NCBI RefSeq assembly: GCF_029909975.1
Contig: NZ_CP094516.1
Span: 1,984,001-2,048,000, forward strand
Origin: Bradyrhizobium sp. ISRA430
GTDB taxonomy: Bacteria > Pseudomonadota > Alphaproteobacteria > Rhizobiales > Xanthobacteraceae
Direction: 5' to 3'
Length of the DNA stretch: 64,000 bases
Shown piece by piece: positions 1 to 9,042 of this stretch. Position 1 is the first letter of the stretch; each line of letters begins with the position of its first letter. The translations under genes and the position numbers were made by a program. Under the pieces are notes generated by a model. It searched no databases, was not told the origin of the DNA, and saw only the letters and a list, made by a program, of their open reading frames with translations.

Positions 1-1
1 G

Positions 2-511
2 GCCGGTGACCTCTACCATATCCTCTATCACAACGTTTACGGTATACGCACGACTGTATTGCGCCTCACAAATACCTACGGACCGCGCATGCGCATCAAA
101 GATGCGCGGCAGACGTTTATTGGCATCTGGCTACGTCGGGTGCTGGAGGGTCAACCCTTTGAGGTTTGGGGAGGTGAGCAGCGCCGCGACTTCACATATG
201 TGGACGATGCGGTGGACGCCCTCCTCTTGGCCGCCGCGCGCCCTAATGCCAAGGGTCGTATCTTCAATCTTGGCGGTGACGAAGCTCTCACACTAAGCGA
301 ACTTGGCGATCTCCTCGTCTCCGCAAACGGCGGCGGCCGCTTCGTGGTGCGCAGCTTCCCGCCCGAGCGCCAGCGTATCGACATTGGCGACTATGTGGCC
401 GACGATAACCTTTTTCGTGGCACGACCGGTTGGAGACCGGCCGTAGGGATTCGTGAGGGGCTTACCCGCTCCCTAACCTATTTTCGAGAACATCTGGCGC
501 ACTATGTCTGA
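2..511 (+). CDS. NAD-dependent epimerase/dehydratase, C-terminal part
   Basis: This is the 3' part of a sugar-nucleotide epimerase/dehydratase of the extended short-chain dehydrogenase family. The frame is open to the left window edge, so the NAD-binding half lies outside. What remains begins with the substrate-side motif LRLTNTYGPRMR and carries the family signature RDFTYVDDAVDAL, followed by FNLGG. A TTG at 59 is internal and not a likely start. The stop overlaps the start of the aminotransferase gene by 8 bases, so the two are probably translationally coupled. With that neighbour it probably makes an amino- or deoxy-sugar nucleotide for a surface polysaccharide. The exact substrate cannot be told from this fragment. 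Confidence 0.85.
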   Translation, partial: AGDLYHILYHNVYGIRTTVLRLTNTYGPRMRIKDARQTFIGIWLRRVLEGQPFEVWGGEQRRDFTYVDDAVDALLLAAARPNAKGRIFNLGGDEALTLSELGDLLVSANGGGRFVVRSFPPERQRIDIGDYVADDNLFRGTTGWRPAVGIREGLTRSLTYFREHLAHYV

Positions 512-1634
512 CCTGGCAATCCCACAGAGCGACCCGAGAGCGTCCTACCTTGTGAGGCAATCGGCAATTGATGCCGCGATCTCACGTGTGCTGACCAGCG
601 GCTGGTACATTTTGGGCAATGAGGTCGCGGCCTTTGAAGAAGCATTCGCAACCTATATCGGCTGCCAGTTTTCGGTTGGGGTCGCGAGCGGCACCGACGC
701 GCTGGTCCTGGCACTCCGGGCAATTGGCGTCGGCGCCGGCGACTACGTCGCGGTGCCGTCGCACACAGCCGTTGCCACGGTGGCGGCAATCGAATTGACA
801 GGTGCCCGACCGCTGCTGATTGATATCGACCCTGCAACTTATACGCTCGATGTTCAAGCGTTCGCGGATGCCCTGGCCCAACCGGTGGGACGCATCTCGG
901 CCGTCATTCCGGTTCACCTCTATGGGCAATGCGGCCATCTCGAAGCAATTGTCGATTTGGCGCGCCGATGCGGCGTGCGTGTGATTGAAGACTGCGCTCA
1001 ATGCCACGGCGCCACGCTCGGGACACGGCGCCTTGGAACCTTTGGTGATATGGCGGCTTTCAGTTTTTATCCCACAAAGAACTTGGGCGCGTTCGGCGAC
1101 GGGGGCGCTGTAGTTACGGCAGACAAGAAGCTGGCGGAGAACGTTCGAATGCTGCGGGAGTATGGCTGGCGCACGCGTTACGTCAGCGACATCGCAGGCG
1201 TGAACTCTCGATTGGACGAGTTGCAAGCAGCCGTACTGAACGTGAAGCTAGGGACATTGGAGGCCGACAATGCACGTCGCCAAGCGATCGCTGCGGCCTA
1301 CGATTTCGGCTTGAAGCAAAGTGGGCTCGGCCTCCCGGCACGGCACAGCGGCTCGACTCATGTCTTCCACCAATACGTCGTCCGTTCAACGCATCGTCAG
1401 ATCCTGCGTTCATCGTTGCGGCGCTTGGGGATTGCGACGAACATCCACTATCCGATTCCAGTCCACCTCCAGCCGGCTTATGAAGGTCGTGTCGCCATCG
1501 GTCCAGCGGGTCTCAGAGAGAGCGAGCGTGCGGCTTCCGAAGTCTTGAGCCTTCCGATTTATCCGGAGCTAGCTGATGTTGCAGTTTCACAGGTCATCTC
1601 GGGTGTACTGGCGCAGGTGCAAGAGATTGACTGA
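504..1634 (+). CDS. DegT/DnrJ/EryC1/StrS family sugar aminotransferase
   Basis: The 376-residue protein is a full-length PLP-dependent aminotransferase that acts on keto-sugar nucleotides. Seen in the sequence: an N-terminal GWYILGNEVAAFEEAFA segment, the cofactor-binding SGTDALVLALRA region, the DCAQCHGA motif, and SFYPTKNLGAFGDGGA, in which Lys192 should form the Schiff base. The start ATG lies inside the end of the upstream epimerase gene, which implies coupled translation and a shared pathway. It probably makes an amino-deoxyhexose for O-antigen or capsule. Members of this family differ in substrate, and nothing here fixes it. The gene ends facing rfbB across a gap of about 150 bases. Confidence 0.9.
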   Translation: MSDLAIPQSDPRASYLVRQSAIDAAISRVLTSGWYILGNEVAAFEEAFATYIGCQFSVGVASGTDALVLALRAIGVGAGDYVAVPSHTAVATVAAIELTGARPLLIDIDPATYTLDVQAFADALAQPVGRISAVIPVHLYGQCGHLEAIVDLARRCGVRVIEDCAQCHGATLGTRRLGTFGDMAAFSFYPTKNLGAFGDGGAVVTADKKLAENVRMLREYGWRTRYVSDIAGVNSRLDELQAAVLNVKLGTLEADNARRQAIAAAYDFGLKQSGLGLPARHSGSTHVFHQYVVRSTHRQILRSSLRRLGIATNIHYPIPVHLQPAYEGRVAIGPAGLRESERAASEVLSLPIYPELADVAVSQVISGVLAQVQEID

Positions 1635-1780
1635 TCTTGCACCTTTGGATCTTACTCGTTTTGTAGAGAATCGGCGACCGCGACCAGTCGGCATTGCCGC
1701 CATTCTCGCAAGCGGTCGCCTCGTGCAATAGGCCAAAGCCGCGCCCGCGTACCGCCAGCCAAGATTATCTCTACCGCCCG

Positions 1781-2833
1781 TCATCCCACGCCCCGGCCAA
1801 GCCCCAGCCGCTCCTGTTGATAGCTTGTGGACGCGCGATGACACCAATCTTGGTTCTCCAAGTACCAATCGACGGTTGCGGCTAGGCCACGCTGGAGATC
1901 ATACATGGGCCGCCAGCCCAACTCCATTTCGAGCTTGCGCGGATCAATCGCGTAACGTGCGTCGTGGCCCGGACGGTCCGCGACAAACGTGATCAGCCGA
2001 TCGTGCGGTTTACCCGCAGGCCGCCGCACATCCAGCAAGTGACAAATGGCACGCACAATGTCGATGTTGCGAGCCTGCGCGCGACCACCGATCAAATAGG
2101 TCTCGCCAACCCGTCCCGCGCGAACGATCAGACGCAGCGCTACAGAATGGTCTTCGACGTGCAGCCAATCCCGCACGTTGAGACCCTTTCCATAGACGGG
2201 CATCTCGTTGCCCCCGAGCGCCTTCAGAATCATAAGCGGGATCATTTTCTCGGGAAATTGATATGGCCCATAGTTGTTGGAACAATTTGAAAGAAGAATA
2301 GGCAAGCCATATGTACGGCACCAAGCTCGGGCGAGATGGTCCGCGCTCGCCTTGCTCGCCGCATACGGCGAGTTTGGCCGATAGGGACTCGTCTCGCTGA
2401 ACTCGCCGCTAACGCCGAGCTCGCCGTAGACCTCGTCGGTCGAAACCTGAAGGAATCGAAAGGAAGCGCGGCTCCTCGCATCAAGGCTGCGCCAATAGTC
2501 GAGTGCGGCCTCAAGCAATGTCAGAGTGCCGACGACATTGGTCTCGATGAACGCGGCAGGCGTATCGATCGAGCGGTCAACATGGCTCTCCGCGGCAAAA
2601 TGGTAAACTGCACGCGGCCGATACTCTGCAAATATGGCCCGCACGGCCGCTCGATCGCAAATGTCGGCTCGAACGAAAGTGTGCAACTGGCTCCCAGCAA
2701 TCGGCGCTAAGTTTGACAGATTGCCGGCGTAAGTTAACTTGTCGACCGTGATAACGCGGTCCCCCTCGCTGATGAGCGAGCGCACTAGGGTGGAACCTAT
2801 GAAGCCGGCACCGCCAGTCACGACAATAGCCAT
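1781..2833 (-). CDS. rfbB: dTDP-glucose 4,6-dehydratase
   Basis: The enzyme converts dTDP-glucose to dTDP-4-keto-6-deoxyglucose, the second step of the rhamnose and deoxysugar pathway. The 350-residue protein begins with the Rossmann motif [10 protein letters not shown]. It then shows [12 protein letters not shown], the STDEVYGEL segment carrying the Thr-Asp-Glu catalytic residues, the Tyr-x3-Lys pair in PYAASKAS, and the [11 protein letters not shown] region typical of RfbB. I chose the ATG at 2833 because it places the Rossmann motif at the N-terminus as in the family. No clear ribosome binding site precedes it, and the frame stays open to 2962. The gene runs opposite to its neighbours. Only a damaged rfbA copy and no rfbC or rfbD lie in the window. 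Confidence 0.93.
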   Translation of the reverse strand: MAIVVTGGAGFIGSTLVRSLISEGDRVITVDKLTYAGNLSNLAPIAGSQLHTFVRADICDRAAVRAIFAEYRPRAVYHFAAESHVDRSIDTPAAFIETNVVGTLTLLEAALDYWRSLDARSRASFRFLQVSTDEVYGELGVSGEFSETSPYRPNSPYAASKASADHLARAWCRTYGLPILLSNCSNNYGPYQFPEKMIPLMILKALGGNEMPVYGKGLNVRDWLHVEDHSVALRLIVRAGRVGETYLIGGRAQARNIDIVRAICHLLDVRRPAGKPHDRLITFVADRPGHDARYAIDPRKLEMELGWRPMYDLQRGLAATVDWYLENQDWCHRASTSYQQERLGLGRGVG

Positions 2834-3136
2834 GAGAGATACAGACTCAGTCGACGGGATCGTCGTGAAGCTATCTCGAGTTGCCTCCAGCAAGAGACTG
2901 CTCATCAGGCCACCCGGAGAGGCGTTTGGGCTAGTCTCGAATTCCCAAGGCATGCGTTTCAATCTTTCGCGGGGCGGTGCTGGACCACCACTTCATCGGC
3001 GCACCGAGCTTAGGACATTGTCCCGCCGCAGACTTGTGGCAGCATGTGTTGTGAGATCGTCTGCGCTCTCAGTTGTGAGATCGTTTGCGCTCTCAAGCGA
3101 TGCCCCTGTCGTCCGACATCCCGGGAGCAAGCGACC
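2834..3136. other. Divergent intergenic region, rfbB to methyltransferase
   Basis: This stretch of about 300 bases separates rfbB from the oppositely oriented methyltransferase-like gene and must hold both promoters. It contains a 24-base tandem duplication at 3048-3095. Open frames enter it from both sides, but I found no protein motif in those extensions. Confidence 0.5.
3048..3095. repeat. 24-bp tandem duplication
   Basis: Two adjacent 24-base copies (3048-3071 and 3072-3095) differ at one position, C versus T. Each starts GTTGTGAGATCGT and ends GCGCTCTCA. The duplication ends about 40 bases before the probable GTG start at 3137. It could be a duplicated regulator site or a chance slippage product. 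Confidence 0.8.
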
Positions 3137-4063
3137 GTGAAGCCGACCGACGCGCCAGCCACCGTGTTTCCGGCTCTAAGATCGCGGGCGAGAGTTCTCG
3201 TCCATGCCTATAAGCGCGCGATCTGGTCTCGAGCTGTCGGCGCGCGCGGGATAGCGCGCCTCCTGTTGCCGCCGATCGTTGCCAGGATGGCATCCCAGGT
3301 GGGCGGCGCAGAGTGGGAATACGTTGCCGATCATTGGCCGCAGGACGACCGCAGGAGCTTCGGCTGGGATGATTCTACTGTCCTTCGAAGCATGCTAGAC
3401 AATTGGGAGCCCTACAAGCGAGCCGTCGACGGCACAGAGCCCCTTGCTTTCTCGCCCTGGTTTACTGACCTGCCGGACTTCAAGGCCCATAATGTCCTGA
3501 TGACTTACGGCTACGTCCTGGCACGGGCGGCCCATCGTAAGACACGGCTTTCCGTTCTCGATTGGGGCGGTGCGTTGGGTCACTATGCGGCCGTCGGCAA
3601 CGCATTTCTGCCGGAGGTCGCCCTCGATTTCACGGTGAAAGAGCGGGCCGATCTCTGTACGGGCGGCCGCGCACTGCTGCCGGAGGTATCCTTTACCTCG
3701 TCCGATGATTGTTTCCGCCGCCGCTACGACCTGGTGATGGCAAACAACTCTTTGCAGTATGCTCCCAATTGGCAAGCTGTCGTCCGCCAGCTCGCCGATG
3801 CCGCAGAAAGTTGGCTATTCGTCATGAGTGTGCCTGTGGTGCACAAGGCGCGGAGCTTCGTGGTCGTTCAGCGACCGCAGCGCCACGGCCTGGAAGCCGA
3901 TTACATTTCATGGGTCTTCAATTATGACGAATTCTTGAGGCAGGTGACAGGCTCCGGATTCATTCTGCAGCGTGAGTTCCTCGCCTTCGGCACTGATCGT
4001 CAACATTATCGAAAGGCACCGGAAGCATCACAGGTGTTGGGCTTTCTCTTTCGACGCACCTGA
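3137..4063 (+). CDS. TIGR04325-type putative methyltransferase
   Basis: The protein of about 308 residues resembles the putative methyltransferase family I know as TIGR04325 (LIC12133-like), found in polysaccharide clusters. The SAM-binding-like glycine motif is LSVLDWGGALGHYAA, followed by acidic DFTVKERADLC and the later YDLVMANNSLQYAPNW segment, the usual order in class I methyltransferases. I chose GTG 3137 because GGGAG lies about 9 bases upstream. The frame is open back to 3044, but that extension only translates the 24-base tandem repeat. It probably modifies a sugar residue. The substrate is unknown, and methyl transfer itself is inferred from the fold-like motifs. Confidence 0.75.
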   Translation: MKPTDAPATVFPALRSRARVLVHAYKRAIWSRAVGARGIARLLLPPIVARMASQVGGAEWEYVADHWPQDDRRSFGWDDSTVLRSMLDNWEPYKRAVDGTEPLAFSPWFTDLPDFKAHNVLMTYGYVLARAAHRKTRLSVLDWGGALGHYAAVGNAFLPEVALDFTVKERADLCTGGRALLPEVSFTSSDDCFRRRYDLVMANNSLQYAPNWQAVVRQLADAAESWLFVMSVPVVHKARSFVVVQRPQRHGLEADYISWVFNYDEFLRQVTGSGFILQREFLAFGTDRQHYRKAPEASQVLGFLFRRT

Positions 4064-4422
4064 GCGGTGGATAGTACTGCCGAGGTCCTGCGCCGGGCGC
4101 ACGCGATGCTTCGCGGGATCGATCCTAACGAACTAATCCTTTGTGGCGCTCAGCAAAGTTGACGAGAAGGTTTGGCGGCAAGGATCGTTGGCTCGCGGTG
4201 CGGTTCACTTTGGGTTGGCATTCATGATCCCCGTGATGCGCTTCCAGGCTGATCATCTCGTGATCGGTGACGAACGCTCCCGGAAGCAGTCGTCCGGAAA
4301 GCGTGTGACCAGCGATGCCAGCTTTCTCGGCTCCGCCCTGGGGCGAGGCTCGTCGCCCGCGAGATTCTGTGGCGATTGTCGGACCATCACACATTGTAGA
4401 CCCCGCTTTTAGAGGTGGCGGC
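4064..4422. other. Intergenic region, no gene recognised
   Basis: About 360 bases between the methyltransferase-like gene and rfbA. Short open frames exist on both strands, but none shows a motif I recognise and none has a convincing start. Given the decay of rfbA just downstream, it may contain gene debris too eroded to name. Confidence 0.4.
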
Positions 4423-5166
4423 ATGAAGGGGATCATCCTCGCTGGGGGCACCGGAAGTCGACTGTGGCCGATTACGCGGGGCGTGAGCAAGCAGCTCCTG
4501 GCCGTGTACGACAAGCCGATGATCTACTATCCGCTGACCACGCTGATGCTGGCGGCATCCGTGAGATCCTGCTCATCACGCATTCCCACGAAACGCTGCA
4601 GTTTCAAGCCCTACTGGGAGACGGTGCAGGATGGAGCATTTTCATCGTCCCAGTTGCGGCGCGCGGCTACAAGCAACGTCGGTGCCGTCACATTTGCGTA
4701 CTGGGTGCGCGAGCCGAGCCAGTACGGCGTGGTCGATTTCGATCCAGATGGCGGCGTGCGCGCCATCATTGAGAAGCCGAAGAATCCGCCCTCAAATTTT
4801 GCAGTGACCGGACTCTACTTCTACGACGAGCAGGTTGCCGACATCGCTGCTACGCTCAAGCCCTCGCCACGAGGCGAGCTCGAGATCACGGATGTCAACA
4901 ATCATTATTTGCGCCAAGGCCGGCTCATGGTCGAAAAGTTGGGCCGCGGCTTCGCCTGGCTTGATACGGGCAGCCCGGAAAGTCTGCTGCAAGCTTCAGA
5001 GTTCATGGCGACAGTCGAAGCGCGCCAGGGCCTGAAGATCGCCTCGCCCGAGGAGATCGCCTGGCGACAGGGTTGGATCGACGACAGTCAGCTCGAAGGA
5101 CTCGCCGCTGACTTCAAGGGCAACACCTACGGCCAATATCTATTCAGTCTATTGGCGGGCCGATAG
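4423..5166 (+). pseudogene. rfbA: Decayed glucose-1-phosphate thymidylyltransferase
   Basis: An intact RfbA would join glucose-1-phosphate and dTTP to make dTDP-glucose, the substrate of RfbB. The start (ATG 4423 after GAGGTGG) and first 45 codons are normal: MKGIILAGGTGSRLWP, then SKQLLAVYDKPMIYYPL. Near 4551 the frame shifts. The family sequence GIREILLITH continues in another frame, as if one base were lost from GGCC. Homology then breaks near 4640 and resumes in the first frame at LRRAATSNVGAVTFAYWV. Roughly 50 codons are missing, including the family's GDNIFYG segment. The C-terminal half, with TGLYFYD and GELEITDVNN, is clean. The frame remains open for 247 codons, but about 30 are frameshifted and active-site residues are gone, so activity is very unlikely. 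Confidence 0.85.
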
Positions 5167-5168
5167 CC

Positions 5169-5255
5169 CGCGAGCGTGAAATGGTAGCCGTTCGGGAATA
5201 GCGGATTGAAGGTCCCGGGCACGTTGTCGCGCGGCTGGTGATCGCCCGCGGCGGC
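5169..5255 (-). pseudogene. Fragment of alginate-export-type outer membrane protein gene
   Basis: Read on the minus strand, about 29 codons give GDHQPRDNVPGTFNPLFPNG followed by YHFTLAGY. I recognise this as part of alginate export family beta-barrel proteins. It has no start or stop of its own and breaks off where the rfbA frame ends. It is a remnant abutting rfbA, which suggests that a deletion or rearrangement joined the two. The family assignment is from memory of a short stretch, hence modest confidence. Confidence 0.5.
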
Positions 5256-5475
5256 CGCATCGTAGGATTATGGGGAACAACTCGAGCTCCGACGCCATTT
5301 CTTGTTCTCACGGCAACAAGCAGAGCCTCTCCTGATCAATCGAGCGAAGCGCTGCCGGGACGAGCACCATTAGCTCTTAAGTCGCGCGCGAAAGCCCTCC
5401 CCTTGCGACGTTATTCTGAAGTTCGCCCCCTACTTCTGACGAAAACGATCAACATCGCAGCTTCAACCCACGGGG

Positions 5476-5727
5476 CTAGGTGGCACTGACACTTCCAAAC
5501 GGTCCGAAGTCGCCAACGAAAGTCTCTCCTGCCTTCGGCCGCAGAATGCCCGTCAGCGTGCCCGTGCTGATCATCTGCCCAGCCTTCATCCCGATGCCCG
5601 TGCACGAAAGCTCGTTGGCAAGCCAGGTCAGCGGCACGCCGTTAGCCTCCTGCCGGCGCGGCACCGAACGCCCGCGCGATACGCGCGCGTCCGATTCGCC
5701 TCGCTCTACCGACGCCCCCGACTGGTC
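5476..5727 (-). pseudogene. 3' remnant of a 2-keto-4-pentenoate hydratase-like gene
   Basis: The minus-strand frame encodes VPLTWLANELSCTGIGMKAG and then QMISTGTLTGILRPKAGETF and GDFGPFGSVSA. This matches the C-terminal end of 2-keto-4-pentenoate hydratases of the fumarylacetoacetate hydrolase superfamily. About 60-80 codons survive where the family has about 260. No start is present, and the piece lies directly beyond the glpD stop. It is probably the leftover 3' end of a gene that once followed the catabolic operon and was cut away by the event that also left the alginate-export fragment. Confidence 0.65.
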
Positions 5728-5739
5728 GTGGCGGTGATC

Positions 5740-7248
5740 TCAGATGGAACGCGCGAAAGCGTCCCGTTGCGGCGCCGTCAGATGCAAACCATGCTTCGTG
5801 CGCCGGTCCAGGAAGTCCTCAGGACCCCTAGCCCACTCCTTCTCGCGCAGGAACGCGGCTTCGCACTCATAGAAATTTCCGCCGAAATGGCGTCCGAGAT
5901 CGGTGGAGACGCGCGCCGTTCCGACCAATTCGCGTGCACGCGTGCCATAGAGACGCGCATAGTGATGGACCAGCCTGCGCGGAAGATCGGGATATTCGCG
6001 CGCCAGCTCGACGATGAAGGCATCGAAACTGCCCCCGATATCGCCGCCCGGCAGCGGCTGACCCGCAGTCCAGGCCGTCGACATCTTCGGAAACCATGGC
6101 TCCAGACGTTGCAACGCGTGTTCTGCGAGCCGGCGGTAGGTCGTGATCTTGCCGCCGAAGATCGACAGCAACGGCGGCACGCCCTGCCCGCCGTGAACCT
6201 CGAACACATAGTCGCGCGTCACCGCCGACGGATTCTCGGCATTGTCGTCGTAAAGCGGCCGGACGCCGGAAAATGCATGGACGATTTCCCGCTCGTCCGG
6301 CGGCGCACGAAAGTACCGGCGCAGCACCCCGAGCAGATACGCAATCTCGCTCTCGTCGATCGCGACGTCTTCCGCGCGGCCGTCATAGGAAATGTCTGTC
6401 GTGCCGATCAGCGCCAGATCGCTCTCGTAAGGGTTGACGAAGATGACGCGCCGGTCCTCGTTCTGCAGCAGATAGGCCTGCGACCCGCTCCAGAATTTTG
6501 GCACCACAACGTGACTTCCCTTGACGAGCCGCACATTATACGACGAGTTCAGTCCGGCGACGCCCTGGACCACGTCCTGAACCCACGGCCCCGCCGCATT
6601 AACCAGCGCCCGCGCACGGACGCTCTGCGCACTGCCATCTTCGCCCTGCATCTCCAGACACCATGCGTCCGTTTCTCGCCGCGCGCATATTGCCCGGGTG
6701 CGCGGCAGGATGATCGCGCGGTTGCGTGCGGCGTCGACCAGATTGAGGATCACGAGCCGCGCATCGTCGACCCAGCAATCCGAGTATTCGAAGCCGCGAC
6801 GGAATTCTGCGCGCAGCGGCGCGCCCTCAGGCGCATGCGCGAGATCGAGGCCGCGGCTCGGCGGCAGGCGCTTGCGACCGCCGAGATGATCATACAGAAA
6901 CAGGCCGGTGCGAACCAGCCAGGCCGGCCGTTGTTCCGGCGAATGCGGCAGCACGAAACGCATCGGCCAGATGATGTGCGGCGCGGACGCGAGCAGCACC
7001 TCGCGCTCGATCAAGGCCTCGCGCACCAGACGAAACTCGTAATATTCGAGGTAGCGCAGCCCACCATGCACGAGCTTGCCAGAGCGCGATGACGTTCCTT
7101 CGGCAAAGTCGCCCTTCTCGCACAAGAGCACCTTCAGGCCGCGCCCGGCCGCATCACGGGCAATGCCGGCGCCATTGATGCCACCGCCGATAACGGCGAT
7201 ATCGACCAACCCGTGATCCCTGCCCGTGCCCGGCGCAGTTCCCGTCAT
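5740..7248 (-). CDS. glpD: GlpD/EryB-type FAD-dependent polyol-phosphate dehydrogenase
   Basis: The 502-residue flavoprotein belongs to the glycerol-3-phosphate dehydrogenase family, which oxidises a polyol phosphate at the membrane and passes electrons to quinone. Visible motifs are the FAD-binding AVIGGGINGAGIARDAAGRG, the EGTSSRSGKLVHGGLRYLE segment, the GTTDISYDG region and SGVRPLYDD. Length and motif order match the family. It is last in a long minus-strand operon, and its ATG overlaps the stop of the class II aldolase gene by 4 bases (ATGA). Because an erythritol-kinase-like protein is in the same operon, the substrate may be a C4 polyol phosphate, as for EryB, rather than glycerol-3-phosphate. 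Sequence alone does not decide this. Confidence 0.88.
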   Translation of the reverse strand: MTGTAPGTGRDHGLVDIAVIGGGINGAGIARDAAGRGLKVLLCEKGDFAEGTSSRSGKLVHGGLRYLEYYEFRLVREALIEREVLLASAPHIIWPMRFVLPHSPEQRPAWLVRTGLFLYDHLGGRKRLPPSRGLDLAHAPEGAPLRAEFRRGFEYSDCWVDDARLVILNLVDAARNRAIILPRTRAICARRETDAWCLEMQGEDGSAQSVRARALVNAAGPWVQDVVQGVAGLNSSYNVRLVKGSHVVVPKFWSGSQAYLLQNEDRRVIFVNPYESDLALIGTTDISYDGRAEDVAIDESEIAYLLGVLRRYFRAPPDEREIVHAFSGVRPLYDDNAENPSAVTRDYVFEVHGGQGVPPLLSIFGGKITTYRRLAEHALQRLEPWFPKMSTAWTAGQPLPGGDIGGSFDAFIVELAREYPDLPRRLVHHYARLYGTRARELVGTARVSTDLGRHFGGNFYECEAAFLREKEWARGPEDFLDRRTKHGLHLTAPQRDAFARSI

Positions 7249-7982
7249 CGCGTCCTGCTGCGTTTCTTCTCAACGCGCCGGCCGGCTGCGGCCTTCGCCG
7301 TGGTGCGCGCCCTCACGGGCTTCGCCTTTGGCGGCTGCAATCCGTAGGTCGAGAACCCTCTTGCCGTCTCGGCAATCTCTGTTTCGGTGAGGATGTGCGG
7401 CGAGCCCAGCGCGAGCGAGAGATAATACTGCCGCGCGATGGTCTCGAGCTCGACGGCGAGCCACATCGCCTTGTCGAGATTGGCACCGACGGCAATCATG
7501 CCGTGATTGGCGAGGAGGCAGCCGTTGCGACCTTCGAGCGCTGCGAGTGCGAGCTCCGACAATTCTGCCGTGCCGTAACGCGCGTAGCCGGCGCAGCGGA
7601 TGTCATGGCCGCCGAACGCCGCCATCATGTAGTGACAGGCTGGAATCGGCTTGCGCGCGATCGCGAGCACGGTGGCGTAGGTCGAATGGGTGTGAACGAC
7701 GCTGCCGACATCCGGTCGGCCCCGCATGATGTCGAGGTGGAAGCGCCATTCGGTCGACGGCTGCAACGGCCCCTCCCACGAACCATATTCGCCTTCGAGC
7801 GGCATCGCGGCGATCATCTCGGGTTTCATCGCGTCGTAAGGCGTGGCCGACGGCGTGATCAGCATCCTGTTCTTGTAGCGCGCGGAGATGTTCCCCGATG
7901 TCCCCTGGTTCAGACCAGACGCATTCATCCATCGACACTTGGCAATGATCGCCTCGCGCAATTGCCGTTCTTCGCGGGTCAT
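7245..7982 (-). CDS. Class II aldolase (FucA-like)
   Basis: The 245-residue protein is a zinc-dependent class II aldolase/adducin-family enzyme related to L-fuculose-phosphate aldolase. Such enzymes cleave a phosphorylated ketose, or decarboxylate a 3-oxo acid phosphate, to small carbon units. Seen are NQGTSGNISAR near the N-terminus, the metal-binding HTH in VVHTHSTYATVLA, and LLANHGMIAVG. The C-terminal 30 residues are a basic Lys/Arg/Ala tail that is unusual for the family. The gene lies between a hydroxyacid dehydrogenase and glpD. In the pathway it would act after the kinase and dehydrogenase steps. The exact reaction is unknown. Confidence 0.87.
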   Translation of the reverse strand: MTREERQLREAIIAKCRWMNASGLNQGTSGNISARYKNRMLITPSATPYDAMKPEMIAAMPLEGEYGSWEGPLQPSTEWRFHLDIMRGRPDVGSVVHTHSTYATVLAIARKPIPACHYMMAAFGGHDIRCAGYARYGTAELSELALAALEGRNGCLLANHGMIAVGANLDKAMWLAVELETIARQYYLSLALGSPHILTETEIAETARGFSTYGLQPPKAKPVRARTTAKAAAGRRVEKKRSRTR

Positions 7983-8001
7983 CTCAAATCACCTTTCGTC
8001 T

Positions 8002-9042
8002 TCAGCACGGATTGAGCGGCGGCTCGCCGGCGAGATACCGCCGAACCTCCTCCGCCGCCTGGTCGGCGGCAATGGTGACGGTGCGCAACGATGCGCCGGC
8101 GATGTGCGGCGTCAGCGTTACGTTCGGCAACTGCAACAGCGGCCAGTCCGGCGGCGCCGGCTCGATCGCGAAAGTATCCAGCATGGCGCCCGCAAGCCGG
8201 CCTGAGGACAACGCGTCATAGAGCGCCTGGTAGTCGACCAGGGGACCACGGGCAGTATTGATCAGGAACGCATCAGGCTTGACCCGCGCGAGCGCATCGC
8301 GATCGATGAAGCCAGTGGTCTCGCCGGTCACCCGCGCATGCAGGCTGATCACGTCGGCGCGCGCGAGGAGGTCCGCGAGCCCGACATGTTCGACGCCGTC
8401 ATTGCGGTCCTGCGCGCTGAGCTGGACGTAGGGGTCCGCCACCAGGATCTTGCAGCCGAAAGCCTTGAGCAGCTTCACCACGCGGCTGCCGATGGCACCA
8501 TAGCCGACGATACCGACCGTCATCTCGCCGAGCTCGCGACCGGTGCGGTCTGCGCGGTAGAGATCGCCGCGCCATTCGCCGCCGCGCAAGGATTCATGTC
8601 CGCTGCGGATCAGCCGCGTCTCGACCAGAATGGCACCGATCGTGAATTCGGCGACCGCACTGGCGTTGCGGCCGGGGGTGTTGACGACGATGACCCCGTG
8701 ATCGCGCGCGGCCTGCATGTCGATATTGACCGGGCCGCCGCGCGACACTGCGATGAACTTCAGGTTCGGCAACCGTTCAAGCATCGATCGTGAAATGGGC
8801 GCGAGGTGCGTCACCAACAACGACGCATCGCCGATGAAATCCGCGACTTCGTCCGGATCCCCCATGAACTCCTTCAGGCCATCGACCTTCGTGTCGGCAT
8901 AGCCGTGCTCCATCGGCTCATCCGGCCAGGGCTGTTCCAGAATACGGATCTCAATGCCCTCGCCACAGGCCGCGGTGATCCGTTCGGCGAACACCGACGG
9001 TAGCATGAAGCGGTCACCGACGATGGCGATGGCCTTAGACAT
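8002..9042 (-). CDS. D-isomer-specific 2-hydroxyacid dehydrogenase
   Basis: This 346-residue NAD(P)-dependent oxidoreductase interconverts a 2-hydroxyacid and a 2-keto acid. The NAD-binding motif is GIVGYGAIGSRVV. Catalytic Arg, Glu and His are visible in NTARGPLVD, DTFAIEPAP and LTPHIAGAS. I chose ATG 9042 because GGAGG lies about 7 bases upstream and it overlaps the kinase stop by 8 bases. The longer frame to 9153 only reads through the kinase 3' end. An acid dehydrogenase within a polyol operon suggests that a sugar acid is an intermediate or an alternative substrate. Confidence 0.88.
   Translation of the reverse strand: MSKAIAIVGDRFMLPSVFAERITAACGEGIEIRILEQPWPDEPMEHGYADTKVDGLKEFMGDPDEVADFIGDASLLVTHLAPISRSMLERLPNLKFIAVSRGGPVNIDMQAARDHGVIVVNTPGRNASAVAEFTIGAILVETRLIRSGHESLRGGEWRGDLYRADRTGRELGEMTVGIVGYGAIGSRVVKLLKAFGCKILVADPYVQLSAQDRNDGVEHVGLADLLARADVISLHARVTGETTGFIDRDALARVKPDAFLINTARGPLVDYQALYDALSSGRLAGAMLDTFAIEPAPPDWPLLQLPNVTLTPHIAGASLRTVTIAADQAAEEVRRYLAGEPPLNPC

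Noticed and set aside
5728..7092. 454-codon open frame on the plus strand across glpD
   Set aside because: It is antisense to a gene with full GlpD motifs. Its translation is Arg-rich with no family motif, as expected for a shadow in GC-rich DNA.
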